Origin: Chloroflexota bacterium
Lineage (GTDB): Bacteria > Chloroflexota > Dehalococcoidia > UBA1127 > JACQUN01
NCBI GenBank assembly: GCA_016210285.1
Contig: JACQUN010000076.1
Coordinates: forward strand, 1 to 5,514
Length of the DNA: 5,514 bases
Direction of reading: 5' to 3'
Shown here in pieces: positions 1-5,203 of the stretch (position 1 is its first letter; each line of letters starts with the position of its first letter). The position numbers were made by a program, and so were the translations under genes. The notes beneath the pieces are model-generated. The model searched no databases. It was not told where the DNA came from and was given only the letters and a program-made list of their open reading frames with translations.

Positions 1-150
1 GAGATGGCCAAGGAGGCGGCCCGGACGGGCCGGACCATCCGCGAGGTGGCGAAGCAGCGCACCAGGCTCTCGGAGGAGGAGCTGGACCGGATTCTGGACC
101 CGGAACGGATGACCGAGCCCGGTCTCGGTGGTGGCCCGGCGGGCGGGTAG
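1..150 (+). CDS. Class II fumarate hydratase / aspartase family, C-terminal end (partial)
   Basis: Only the last 49 codons are inside the window; the gene begins upstream and ends at TAG 148-150. The residues read as a helical segment with TGRTIREVAKQ, then LSEEELDRILDPERMT. This matches the small C-terminal domain of class II fumarases, which typically ends with a helix, an L(T/S)xEEL turn and a D/NPE(K/R)M motif. Class II fumarase interconverts fumarate and L-malate as a cytoplasmic homotetramer. Aspartate ammonia-lyase has a very similar tail, and the catalytic SS loop is not in the window, so the substrate cannot be fixed from this fragment. The glycine-rich end (GLGGGPAGG) is a short extra tail. 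The gene converges on the rubrerythrin-VIT gene with 42 bases between stops, and no clear intrinsic terminator is visible there. Confidence 0.8.
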   Translation, partial: EMAKEAARTGRTIREVAKQRTRLSEEELDRILDPERMTEPGLGGGPAGG

Positions 151-192
151 CGCTCTTTCCGAGGGGATCCCCAGGCCCTTCTCAACGGTTCT

Positions 193-1386
193 CTATCCAC
201 CTACGGCAGGGATCCCCAGCAGGCCAGGGAGCCTGGTGCCCAGCAGATATCCCAGGAGGGCGCTGGCCAGCCCGATGCCCAGCATCTCCAGCCCTGAGAG
301 GAAGGGGTTGCGCTGCGTCCAGCGGGTCTTGCCCACGCCAATGGCCACCAGGGTCACTGCTACTGCACTCAAAGAGGTGGCCAGGGCGGGCAGCCCCCGC
401 AGGAAGAAGTAGGGGAGGACCGGGATCATGGCCGCTATGATGAAGGAAACGCCCATAGTCAAGGCGTCTTTCCAGGGGCTGCCTGGGAGCTCAAGGCTAA
501 GCCCCAGCTCCTTCTCCACCATGGTCTTCAGCCAGAGCTGTCGGTCTGCCGATACCCGCTCGGCCATCTGGGTCGCCTCTTCGTAGGCAAAGCCCTCCTG
601 GCGGTACACCTCGATGAGCTCCGCCAGCTCCTCGGCAGGGTGCGCCTCCAGCTCTCTGGCCTCGCCTCGGATCTCCGCTTCCTGCACCTCCCGCTCGGCC
701 TTGGAGGAGAGGTAGCTACCGGCTGCCATGGAGATCATCCCTGCCAGGGCGGCGGAGAGGCCAGCCAGAACGACCAGGAAGTTCTCGGTGACAGCGCCAA
801 AGATAGAAGAGACCAGGGCAGCGGTGCTGATGAGACCGTCCTGCATGCCGAAGACCACCTCGCGGATGCGGCCCAGGCTCGCAAGACGGGTCCTCTCCTG
901 GCTCACCTCCGCGACCACCTTCTCGCTGGCGGACGGCGGCGTCATCACGGGGCGCTGTGAAGCAGGTGCTCTCTGGCTGGGCTCCGGAGCCCTGGGGTGT
1001 CCCAGTTGCCGCAGCGCATCCTCGAAGAGCTTCAGGTGATGGCTCTCCCGCTCCCAGGCCACTCGAAAGCTGCGGGCCGCCTCAGGGCGGCCTTCAGCCT
1101 CTGCTTCCCGGATCATCCTGGGGTACATCGTCGCAATCTCGTAGGCTTCCCCCTGGGTGACGGCCTGGAGGTTCTCTCCGGTGCTCTTGACCTCGCCGAT
1201 CGTCTTCAGGTGGTTGAGGGCATGGATGGTCTCGCCGCCTGCGGCCTCCATGAACACCTGCGCAACCTCCGGGTGCCCCTCCTCCATGGCGCGAATGGCG
1301 TAGGCAAGGTAGAGATGGTTCGTCTTGGCCTCGCCGATGAAAGCGCTCCAGAGGTTGCGGTCGGTCCGGCTGATGGTCTGGGCCAT
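193..1386 (-). CDS. Rubrerythrin-VIT1/CCC1 fusion (MbfA-like membrane ferritin, metal transporter)
   Basis: 397 residues. Residues about 8-127 form a ferritin-like four-helix domain with a rubrerythrin-type di-iron pattern: E19, E52-x2-H55, E80-x2-E83 and E114-x2-H117. A Pro/Ser-rich linker (about 130-155) follows. Residues about 175-395 look like the VIT1/CCC1 family: a DGLIST segment in the first membrane helix (about 178-200), a second helix (about 203-226), a very Glu-rich soluble segment (about 228-300, like the metal-binding domain of VIT1), then three hydrophobic helices (about 308-330, 333-352, 365-388). Proteins with this order are known as membrane-bound ferritin (MbfA), which exports or sequesters iron in the inner membrane. 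Iron or manganese as substrate is inferred from the family. There is no rubredoxin domain. The start is supported by GGAGGAG four bases before ATG (minus-strand sense, 1391-1397). Confidence 0.85.
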   Translation of the reverse strand: MAQTISRTDRNLWSAFIGEAKTNHLYLAYAIRAMEEGHPEVAQVFMEAAGGETIHALNHLKTIGEVKSTGENLQAVTQGEAYEIATMYPRMIREAEAEGRPEAARSFRVAWERESHHLKLFEDALRQLGHPRAPEPSQRAPASQRPVMTPPSASEKVVAEVSQERTRLASLGRIREVVFGMQDGLISTAALVSSIFGAVTENFLVVLAGLSAALAGMISMAAGSYLSSKAEREVQEAEIRGEARELEAHPAEELAELIEVYRQEGFAYEEATQMAERVSADRQLWLKTMVEKELGLSLELPGSPWKDALTMGVSFIIAAMIPVLPYFFLRGLPALATSLSAVAVTLVAIGVGKTRWTQRNPFLSGLEMLGIGLASALLGYLLGTRLPGLLGIPAVGG

Positions 1387-1435
1387 CTTGCTCCTCCGTG
1401 GTTCCCCCTGTTTCGCCTGCCTTGCTCGGCAGGGA

Positions 1436-1464
1436 CAGGGGATGAGGCTGTTTCATCTCCCCTG
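1436..1464 (-). promoter_or_regulatory. Imperfect inverted repeat (leader hairpin or operator) before the rubrerythrin-VIT gene
   Basis: On the + strand the left arm CAGGGGATGA (1436-1445) and right arm TCATCTCCCCTG (1453-1464) are complementary over 10 base pairs, with two extra bases in the right arm and a 7-base loop. It lies between the likely -10 element and the start codon, so in the transcript it would form a hairpin at or near the 5' end. It could be an mRNA-stabilising structure, a regulatory RNA element or a repressor operator. The sequence does not resemble a Fur box (AT-rich GATAATGATAATCATTATC type), so iron regulation is not shown. Confidence 0.4.
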
Positions 1465-1473
1465 ATGGGAACT

Positions 1474-1482
1474 ACTGTAGCA
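1474..1482 (-). promoter_or_regulatory. Possible extended -10 promoter of the rubrerythrin-VIT gene
   Basis: Read on the minus strand, TGCTACAGT fits an extended -10 (TGn plus TAnnnT). An overlapping TATGCT (1479-1484) is an alternative -10. No convincing -35 lies 16-18 bases further upstream, so the call rests on the extended -10 alone. It would start transcription near 1467 and leave an untranslated leader of roughly 80 bases, beginning almost exactly at the inverted repeat 1436-1464. Confidence 0.35.
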
Positions 1483-1564
1483 TAGAGGACGAGCAGATGG
1501 GCAGGGCGCATGGCGTGTCACGGGGGTCAATGGAGCGGGTAGCACCCTCGAAAGGAAAGGGTAT

Positions 1565-1570
1565 TACAAT
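1565..1570 (+). promoter_or_regulatory. Weak candidate -10 element upstream of the pilin-like gene
   Basis: TACAAT (1565-1570, within TATTACAAT) is close to the TATAAT consensus in an otherwise GC-rich region. No recognisable -35 is found 16-18 bases upstream (GCACCC at 1542-1547). If used, transcription starts near 1577 and gives a leader of about 110 bases up to the ATG at 1687. Confidence 0.25.
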
Positions 1571-1635
1571 GGTCAGGGAGACCCGCGGGGATTTCGACGC
1601 TGGGGGCAGGAGTGGGGGGCTGGCATAGCGAGGCC

Positions 1636-1682
1636 CAGGCGGTTGACCAGGCCTGCTCGCGCGGGAGGCGAAAGCCCGCGAG
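1636..1682 (+). promoter_or_regulatory. Two adjacent stem-loops covering the ribosome-binding region of the pilin-like gene
   Basis: Stem 1 pairs CAGGC (1636-1640) with GCCTG (1651-1655). Directly abutting it, stem 2 pairs CTCGCG (1656-1661) with CGCGAG (1677-1682) and has an inner GGC-GAAA-GCC hairpin (1667-1676) capped by a GNRA tetraloop. The right arm of stem 2 contains GCGAGGC, the only purine-rich stretch just before the ATG at 1687, so folding would hide the ribosome-binding site. This fits translational control or a riboswitch-like leader, but no known riboswitch consensus (for example the c-di-GMP-I core GGCAAACC...GACGCAAAGCC) is matched. Confidence 0.4.
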
Positions 1683-1686
1683 GCAG

Positions 1687-2343
1687 ATGGGTGCGCCTGT
1701 GTGCAAGGCAGGGGGCCTCTCCACGCGCTTTCCCCTTGCCAAAGGCCAGGATGGGCTGACCCTGATTGAGCTGATCGTGGTCTTGGCTATCTTCGGCATC
1801 GTGGCCGGGCTTGTAGCGGGAAATGTCACCGGCCAGAAATCCCAGAGCCGGTCTGCGATCAAAGCGACAGACACGGTGGAGATACAGAAGGCGGTGGACC
1901 GCTACGCGGGGCTCCACCCCCTGGGGCAGTTCCCCACCATCAACGGTTGCCTCCCCGGCCAGGGCAAGGAGGCGGACACGGGGGAGTGCACAACCAGGCC
2001 GGTGCCGGCGCCTCCCTTTGATGAGAGCGACCGGACCTCGTGGGAGGCCATCATCTGGGACAAGGCCTTCAAGGTTGACAAGCGGGTGCACCGGCTCCTG
2101 GGAGACGACCTGCGTGCTCCCCCTCAACATGGTCAGGAGCACACCGACGGCTCACCGTGGACGCGAGCCCTGAAGGACCCTGATGGGGTGAGTCCCAACG
2201 ACCTCCTGGTGCCTGACTCCACCGGTTCCCAGGAGACCTCGGTCTCGGCCAAGAAGCCGGTCTGGGTGCTGGACCGGCAGGGCAACGTCCATGTGCTCCT
2301 CCCAACCGCCGAGTATGGACCTTCGGGCGTCCCTTCATCGTGA
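1687..2343 (+). CDS. Type IV pilin / pseudopilin-like protein
   Basis: 218 residues from ATG 1687. Residues 1-23 form a basic prepilin leader ending in KGQDG. The predicted peptidase cut is after G23, and the mature N-terminus LTLIE carries the conserved Glu at position 5 (E28). A single hydrophobic helix follows (about 24-45: LTLIELIVVLAIFGIVAG and onward). This is the class III signal of type IV pilins and type II secretion pseudopilins, cut by prepilin peptidase (PilD). The soluble part has two cysteines (C88, C101) that could pair, and a Trp-containing end (PVWVLDRQGNVHVLL). The substrate or partner is unknown. No pilus or secretion machinery gene is nearby, so it is an orphan here. The frame is open back to GTG 1612, giving 25 more residues, but that leader would be about 48 residues and the extra part is the folded RNA region. 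ATG 1687 is preferred. Confidence 0.65.
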   Translation: MGAPVCKAGGLSTRFPLAKGQDGLTLIELIVVLAIFGIVAGLVAGNVTGQKSQSRSAIKATDTVEIQKAVDRYAGLHPLGQFPTINGCLPGQGKEADTGECTTRPVPAPPFDESDRTSWEAIIWDKAFKVDKRVHRLLGDDLRAPPQHGQEHTDGSPWTRALKDPDGVSPNDLLVPDSTGSQETSVSAKKPVWVLDRQGNVHVLLPTAEYGPSGVPSS

Positions 2344-2420
2344 GCATGCGGGTGAGCAAGGCAAGCTCCGTCTACCCAAAACCTCACGTCCGGCGAGCGT
2401 GGTCGGGCAGCCTGGTAAGA

Positions 2421-2426
2421 AGGAGG
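2421..2426 (+). promoter_or_regulatory. Ribosome-binding site fixing the GTG start of the crotonase gene
   Basis: AGGAGG sits five bases before GTG 2432, an optimal Shine-Dalgarno arrangement. The open frame extends 47 codons further upstream to 2291, overlapping the end of the pilin-like gene, but those residues have no family resemblance and no ribosome-binding site of similar quality. Confidence 0.75.
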
Positions 2427-2431
2427 CACAC

Positions 2432-3220
2432 GTGGCAACAGCCACCAACGGAACCGGCCTGGACAACCTCCAGTTTGTGAGGTATGAGAAGAAGGGCCGG
2501 GTGGCCCTCGTCACCCTGAACCGCCCCGAGGTCCTGAACGCCTACCACTATCCCATGCTGAGGGAGCTGGCGGCGGTGTGGCATGACTTCCGTGAGGACC
2601 CCGAGGTGTGGACCGCCATCCTTTCCGGCGCTGGGCGCGCCTTCTGCGCCGGCGCAGACCTGGTGACGCCTCGCGGGCGGGAGGAGCCTGAGCCACCCAG
2701 CCTCCACTACGCCACCATCGAGCTGTACAAGCCGGTCATCGCCGCCGTCCACGGCTACTGTTTTGGCGGTGGCATGTCCATGGCCCTGGCCTGCGATATC
2801 CGCATCGCCTCAGAGGACGCCCTGTTTGGCTACCCGCAGCCGCGCATCGGGCTCCAGTCCCAGGGCGGCCCCCAGCGCCTGCCCCGCATGACCTTCTTCG
2901 GCAAGGCGATGGAGCTGCTGCTGCTGGGGGAGCACCTGCCGGCCCAGGATGCCCTGAAGTGGGGGCTGGTGAACCGGGTGGTGCCCCGCGAGCAGCTTGT
3001 GGACGCCGCCACCGAGATGGCGGAGCGCATCAATGCCAACTCTCCCGTGGCCGTGAGGGGGACCAAGGAAGCGGTGCACAAGGGAATGCGGCTGCTGGAC
3101 CTGCGGGAGGCCATTCAGGTGGGGAGGCTTCTTGCCCAGCGCACGCAGTTGACTGAGGACTACAAGGAGGGTCGCCGAGCGTTCATGGAGAAACGCAAGC
3201 CCGTCTTCCCGGGCCGCTAG
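2432..3220 (+). CDS. Enoyl-CoA hydratase/isomerase (crotonase) family protein, atypical active site
   Basis: 262 residues from GTG 2432, the usual length for the family. Seen: VALVTLNRPEVLNA (about 24-37), the CoA/oxyanion-hole segment GAGRAFCAGADL (66-77), KPVIAAVHGYCFGGGMSMALACDIRIAS (100-127, second oxyanion-hole glycine near G113), then FGYPQPRIGLQSQGGPQRLPR and a C-terminal KEAVHKG...RRAFMEKRKPVF. Crotonases stabilise a thioester enolate on acyl-CoA; members hydrate, isomerise, decarboxylate or hydrolyse. By alignment with rat enoyl-CoA hydratase, E144 corresponds to S116 and E164 to Q136, so the two acid/base residues of the classical hydratase are absent. The oxyanion hole is kept, so CoA binding is likely, but simple hydratase activity is doubtful. 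The gene begins 88 bases after the pilin-like gene and is followed by a hairpin. Confidence 0.85.
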   Translation: MATATNGTGLDNLQFVRYEKKGRVALVTLNRPEVLNAYHYPMLRELAAVWHDFREDPEVWTAILSGAGRAFCAGADLVTPRGREEPEPPSLHYATIELYKPVIAAVHGYCFGGGMSMALACDIRIASEDALFGYPQPRIGLQSQGGPQRLPRMTFFGKAMELLLLGEHLPAQDALKWGLVNRVVPREQLVDAATEMAERINANSPVAVRGTKEAVHKGMRLLDLREAIQVGRLLAQRTQLTEDYKEGRRAFMEKRKPVFPGR

Positions 3221-3221
3221 C

Positions 3222-3240
3222 GGGCGCAGAGGCAGCGCCC
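3222..3240 (+). terminator. Hairpin just after the crotonase stop; weak terminator candidate
   Basis: GGGCGC (3222-3227) and GCGCCC (3235-3240) are perfectly complementary with a 7-base loop, beginning one base after the TAG stop. Only two T residues follow, so it lacks the U-tract of a classical intrinsic terminator. It may still pause polymerase or protect the mRNA 3' end. Confidence 0.4.
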
Positions 3241-3409
3241 TTCGGCAATGGCCTGGCTCGATGACCCCCTTGCCCACTGGATGCTGCAGCACCGATCATG
3301 GTTGGGTAAGGTCTGCATATCAAACGCCTTTGCGAGCTATCCTCGCCCAACTTTGCAGGTATTGGAACCGTTGAGGGGTTTTGAGTTCACGAGAGGAACG
3401 CACGGCAAC
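3241..3409. other. Non-coding spacer with small inverted repeats; start of low-GC stretch
   Basis: No convincing gene is seen. GC content falls to about 50% from 3301 onward. GTTGGG (3301-3306) and CCCAAC (3346-3351) are complementary across 39 bases, and within them GCGAG (3332-3336) pairs with CTCGC (3342-3346) around a 5-base loop; the two pairings share base 3346. An open frame from ATG 3248 crosses the region but has no ribosome-binding site, no recognisable family, and overlaps the next gene in another frame. Confidence 0.4.
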
Positions 3410-3418
3410 TGTTACAAT
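3410..3418 (+). promoter_or_regulatory. Extended -10 promoter of the GIY-YIG-like gene
   Basis: TGTTACAAT is a good extended -10 (TGn plus TACAAT). No good -35 is found at the usual distance; TTGAGT at 3381-3386 is 26 bases away, which is too far. The predicted start near 3425 would leave a leader of about 28 bases before ATG 3453, with AGAGGTGGAG (3434-3443) as the ribosome-binding region. Confidence 0.45.
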
Positions 3419-3452
3419 AGGTCCAAGTCAAGCAGAGGTGGAGAACACTGCG

Positions 3453-3866
3453 ATGAAACTCTTGGATTTCGATTTCGAGGGACCATTCACGAACCTGGAT
3501 GATATACGAGACGACCCGGGCGTGTACGTGATACTCTCGATGTTACCAGATAGACACTTCCTGCTCGACGTTGGCGAGACTGGGTACAACTGGCCTCGAG
3601 GCGGACAGGGCCTTCGAAGGCGGCTTAAGGGTCACGACAGGCGACCGTGCTGGGAGCAGAACAGTCAAGGCGGCGCATTTGCTGTTGTGGTGCTGTATGA
3701 GAGCGACGATAGACGGCGAGGGGAGATCGAGGATGAACTACGTTGGAGATTTGAACCTCCTTGCGGCGGCGATGCCTGGAAAGTCAACCCTGAATTCGCC
3801 GAAGAAATGCTGAGAAAATTTGGCCCTCAGAGGAAAGCCAGCCCGAACACCCGTCCTCGGTCCTGA
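3453..3866 (+). CDS. Small GIY-YIG-like protein (hypothetical)
   Basis: 137 residues from ATG 3453, nine bases after a purine-rich AGAGGTGGAG. An in-frame TTG at 3381 would add 24 residues, but it lies upstream of the likely promoter. The core resembles the GIY-YIG fold: DPGVYVI (21-27) at the GIY position, DVGETG (39-44) at the YIG position, then GLRRRLKGH (53-61) with candidate catalytic arginines and a histidine, and RRRGEIEDELRWRFEPPCG (about 87-105), with E91 or E93 as candidate metal-binding Glu and PPCG closing the domain. GIY-YIG domains are usually DNA endonucleases, but many small stand-alone members are uncharacterised, so nuclease activity is inferred. Codon use differs from its neighbours: lower GC and use of ATA, AGA and CGA, suggesting recent acquisition. 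It stands alone between the crotonase gene and recA. Confidence 0.6.
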   Translation: MKLLDFDFEGPFTNLDDIRDDPGVYVILSMLPDRHFLLDVGETGYNWPRGGQGLRRRLKGHDRRPCWEQNSQGGAFAVVVLYESDDRRRGEIEDELRWRFEPPCGGDAWKVNPEFAEEMLRKFGPQRKASPNTRPRS

Positions 3867-3913
3867 TACTTAGCTCTGCTGTAGCTTGCTTCTTATTGTC
3901 CTGCAGGTGTTGC

Positions 3914-3948
3914 TCCGCTCAGGGTTCCACAGGCTCACCATGAGCGGA
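3914..3948. repeat. Palindromic element, REP-like
   Basis: TCCGCTCA (3914-3921) and TGAGCGGA (3941-3948) are perfectly complementary over 8 bases. Inside, after one G/A mismatch, GGT (3923-3925) pairs with ACC (3937-3939). The centre reads TTCCACAGGCTC. The layout strongly resembles a dispersed bacterial palindrome whose usual core is TTCGACAGGCTCA flanked by GCTCA/TGAGC-type arms, which I recall from many unrelated genomes. There is no following T-run, so it is not an intrinsic terminator. Recognition of the repeat family is from memory. Confidence 0.5.
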
Positions 3949-3995
3949 CCCGGTGCTTGTGGCCCCCTCAAGCAACGTTGGCCATGACACGCTCC

Positions 3996-4024
3996 TTGTG
4001 CGCCATTGCTAGCTGTGGTACTAT
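3996..4024 (+). promoter_or_regulatory. recA promoter
   Basis: TTGTGC (3996-4001) and TACTAT (4019-4024) are separated by 17 bases, and TGG immediately before the second makes it an extended -10. Transcription would start near 4031, about 30 bases before ATG 4061. No LexA site of the Bacillus/actinobacterial type (GAAC-N4-GTTC) or the enterobacterial type (CTG-N10-CAG) is visible here. Confidence 0.6.
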
Positions 4025-4060
4025 GCGGGGAGTAGCCAGACCATCGGGAAAGAGTGGAAG

Positions 4061-5101
4061 ATGACTTCGGGTTCTGAGCGGGAAAGGGCGCTCGACCTGG
4101 CCCTGGCCCAGATCGAGCGGCACTACGGCAAGGGAGCCGTGATGAAGCTGGGAGAGGCCGCCCAGCACGCCGCCATAGAGACGGTCTCCACCGGTTCTCT
4201 GGGGCTGGACCTGGCCCTGGGGGCGGGCGGCATACCCCGTGGGCGTGTGACAGAGATCTTCGGCGCAGAGGCCTCCGGAAAGACCACCCTGGCCCTCCAC
4301 GTGATCGCGGAAGCCCAGCGGCAGGGGGGCACCGCCGTCTTCATTGACGCCGAGCATGCCCTGGACCCGGTTTACGCTGGGCGCCTGGGCGTCAAGGTGG
4401 ATGAGCTGCTCATCTCGCAGCCCGACTACGCAGAGCAGGCCCTGGAGATTACCGACTACCTGGTGCGGAGTGGAGCGGTGGACGTGGTGGTCATTGACAG
4501 CGTGGCCGCCCTGGTGCCCAAAACGGAGCTGGAAGGAGAGATGGGCGACGCCCACGTGGGCCTTCAGGCCCGCTTGATGTCCCAGGCCCTGCGCAAGCTC
4601 ACCGCTTCTATCAGCCGTTCCCGGACCATTGTGGTCTTTATCAACCAGCTCCGAGAGAAGGTGGGGGTATTCTTCGGTAACCCGGAGGAGACTCCTGGAG
4701 GCAGGGCCCTGAAGTTCTACTCCTCGGTCCGCCTTGACCTCCGGCGCGTGGAGGCCCTGAAGCAGGGCACCGAGGTTATAGGGAACAGGGTTCGGGCCAG
4801 AACGGTCAAGAACAAGGTGGCGCCTCCCTTTCGCACCGCAGAGTTTGACATCATGTTCAACCGGGGCATCTCCAAGGAAGGGGACCTGGTTGACCTGGGC
4901 GTTCTCTTGGGGATTGTGAAGAAGACCGGGGCCTTTTACTCCTTTGGCGAGGTCCGCCTGGGCCAGGGCCGGGAAGCTGCCAAAGAGTATCTACGCCAAC
5001 ACCAGCAGCCAGCCCAGGAGATAGAGCGCCAGATCCGCTCTGCCTCGTCGGTCCCCCAGCAGCTGAAGGGGGCCCAGGGGGAAGAGGCTGAGGAGGAGTA
5101 G
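4061..5101 (+). CDS. recA: RecA recombinase
   Basis: 346 residues, the normal length. RecA forms ATP-dependent filaments on single-stranded DNA, carries out strand exchange and, as a co-protease, triggers LexA self-cleavage. Visible: N-terminal helix and polymerisation region (about 5-35, [22 protein letters not shown]), Walker [10 protein letters not shown] (68-76), catalytic Glu in DAEHALDP (E98), Walker [13 protein letters not shown] (142-153), L1 region [23 protein letters not shown] (158-180), and [22 protein letters not shown] (193-214) with Q196, the ATP-sensing glutamine leading into L2. The tail is acidic (EEAEEE), as expected for a RecA that self-regulates through its C-terminus. 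The Walker A has Ala where E. coli has Pro (GPESSGKTT), a mild variant. ATG 4061 has only a weak GGAAG-type ribosome-binding sequence but gives the conserved N-terminus. recX does not follow directly. Confidence 0.98.
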   Translation: MTSGSERERALDLALAQIERHYGKGAVMKLGEAAQHAAIETVSTGSLGLDLALGAGGIPRGRVTEIFGAEASGKTTLALHVIAEAQRQGGTAVFIDAEHALDPVYAGRLGVKVDELLISQPDYAEQALEITDYLVRSGAVDVVVIDSVAALVPKTELEGEMGDAHVGLQARLMSQALRKLTASISRSRTIVVFINQLREKVGVFFGNPEETPGGRALKFYSSVRLDLRRVEALKQGTEVIGNRVRARTVKNKVAPPFRTAEFDIMFNRGISKEGDLVDLGVLLGIVKKTGAFYSFGEVRLGQGREAAKEYLRQHQQPAQEIERQIRSASSVPQQLKGAQGEEAEEE

Positions 5102-5116
5102 CCTTTGGGATGGGCG

Positions 5117-5140
5117 GGTGACAATGCCAAGGTGTCAACC
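5117..5140 (+). terminator. Weak hairpin after recA
   Basis: GGTGACA (5117-5123) pairs with TGTCAACC (5133-5140) over seven base pairs with one bulged A and a 9-base loop, 16 bases after the recA stop. No U-tract follows, so termination here is uncertain and read-through into the next gene, 102 bases downstream of recA, is possible. Confidence 0.25.
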
Positions 5141-5203
5141 TGGCTCCTGGGAGGCAGCGTCATAGTGCGGTAGGGGTTCCTCGAAAGCATAGCCGGAGGC
5201 GGT

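Noticed and set aside
163..172. GGGGATCCCC palindrome between the converging fumarase and rubrerythrin-VIT genes as a bidirectional terminator.
   Set aside because: It has no loop and no T-run, so it cannot fold as a normal terminator hairpin; a similar GGGATCCCC recurs at 208-216 inside the gene end, probably by chance.
997..1485. A 162-residue + strand frame opposite the rubrerythrin domain.
   Set aside because: It is antisense to a gene with clear domain motifs and arises from high-GC codon bias; it has no recognisable protein features.
1560..1700. c-di-GMP-I riboswitch upstream of the pilin-like gene.
   Set aside because: The GCGAAAGCC and GAAA tetraloop are suggestive, but the conserved GGCAAACC and GACGCAAAGCC core elements are missing.
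2291..2431. N-terminal extension of the crotonase by 47 residues.
   Set aside because: AGGAGG at 2421-2426 before GTG 2432 sets a better start, and the extension overlaps the end of the pilin-like gene with unrelated residues.
3248..3502. An 84-residue open frame between the crotonase and the GIY-YIG-like gene.
   Set aside because: No ribosome-binding site, no family resemblance, and it overlaps the better supported gene starting at 3453 in a different frame.
3914..3948. tRNA fragment (GGTTC and CCA seen near the palindrome).
   Set aside because: The T-arm consensus GGTTCRANTCC is not met and no cloverleaf can be drawn; the perfect outer arms fit a palindromic repeat better.
3968..4555. A 195-residue - strand frame opposite the start of recA.
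   Set aside because: Shadow of recA; no motif or promoter supports it.
5134..5139. Perfect TTGACA on the minus strand as a -35 of an antisense promoter after recA.
   Set aside because: No -10-like hexamer lies 16-18 bases downstream (GCCCAT) and no gene follows on that strand.
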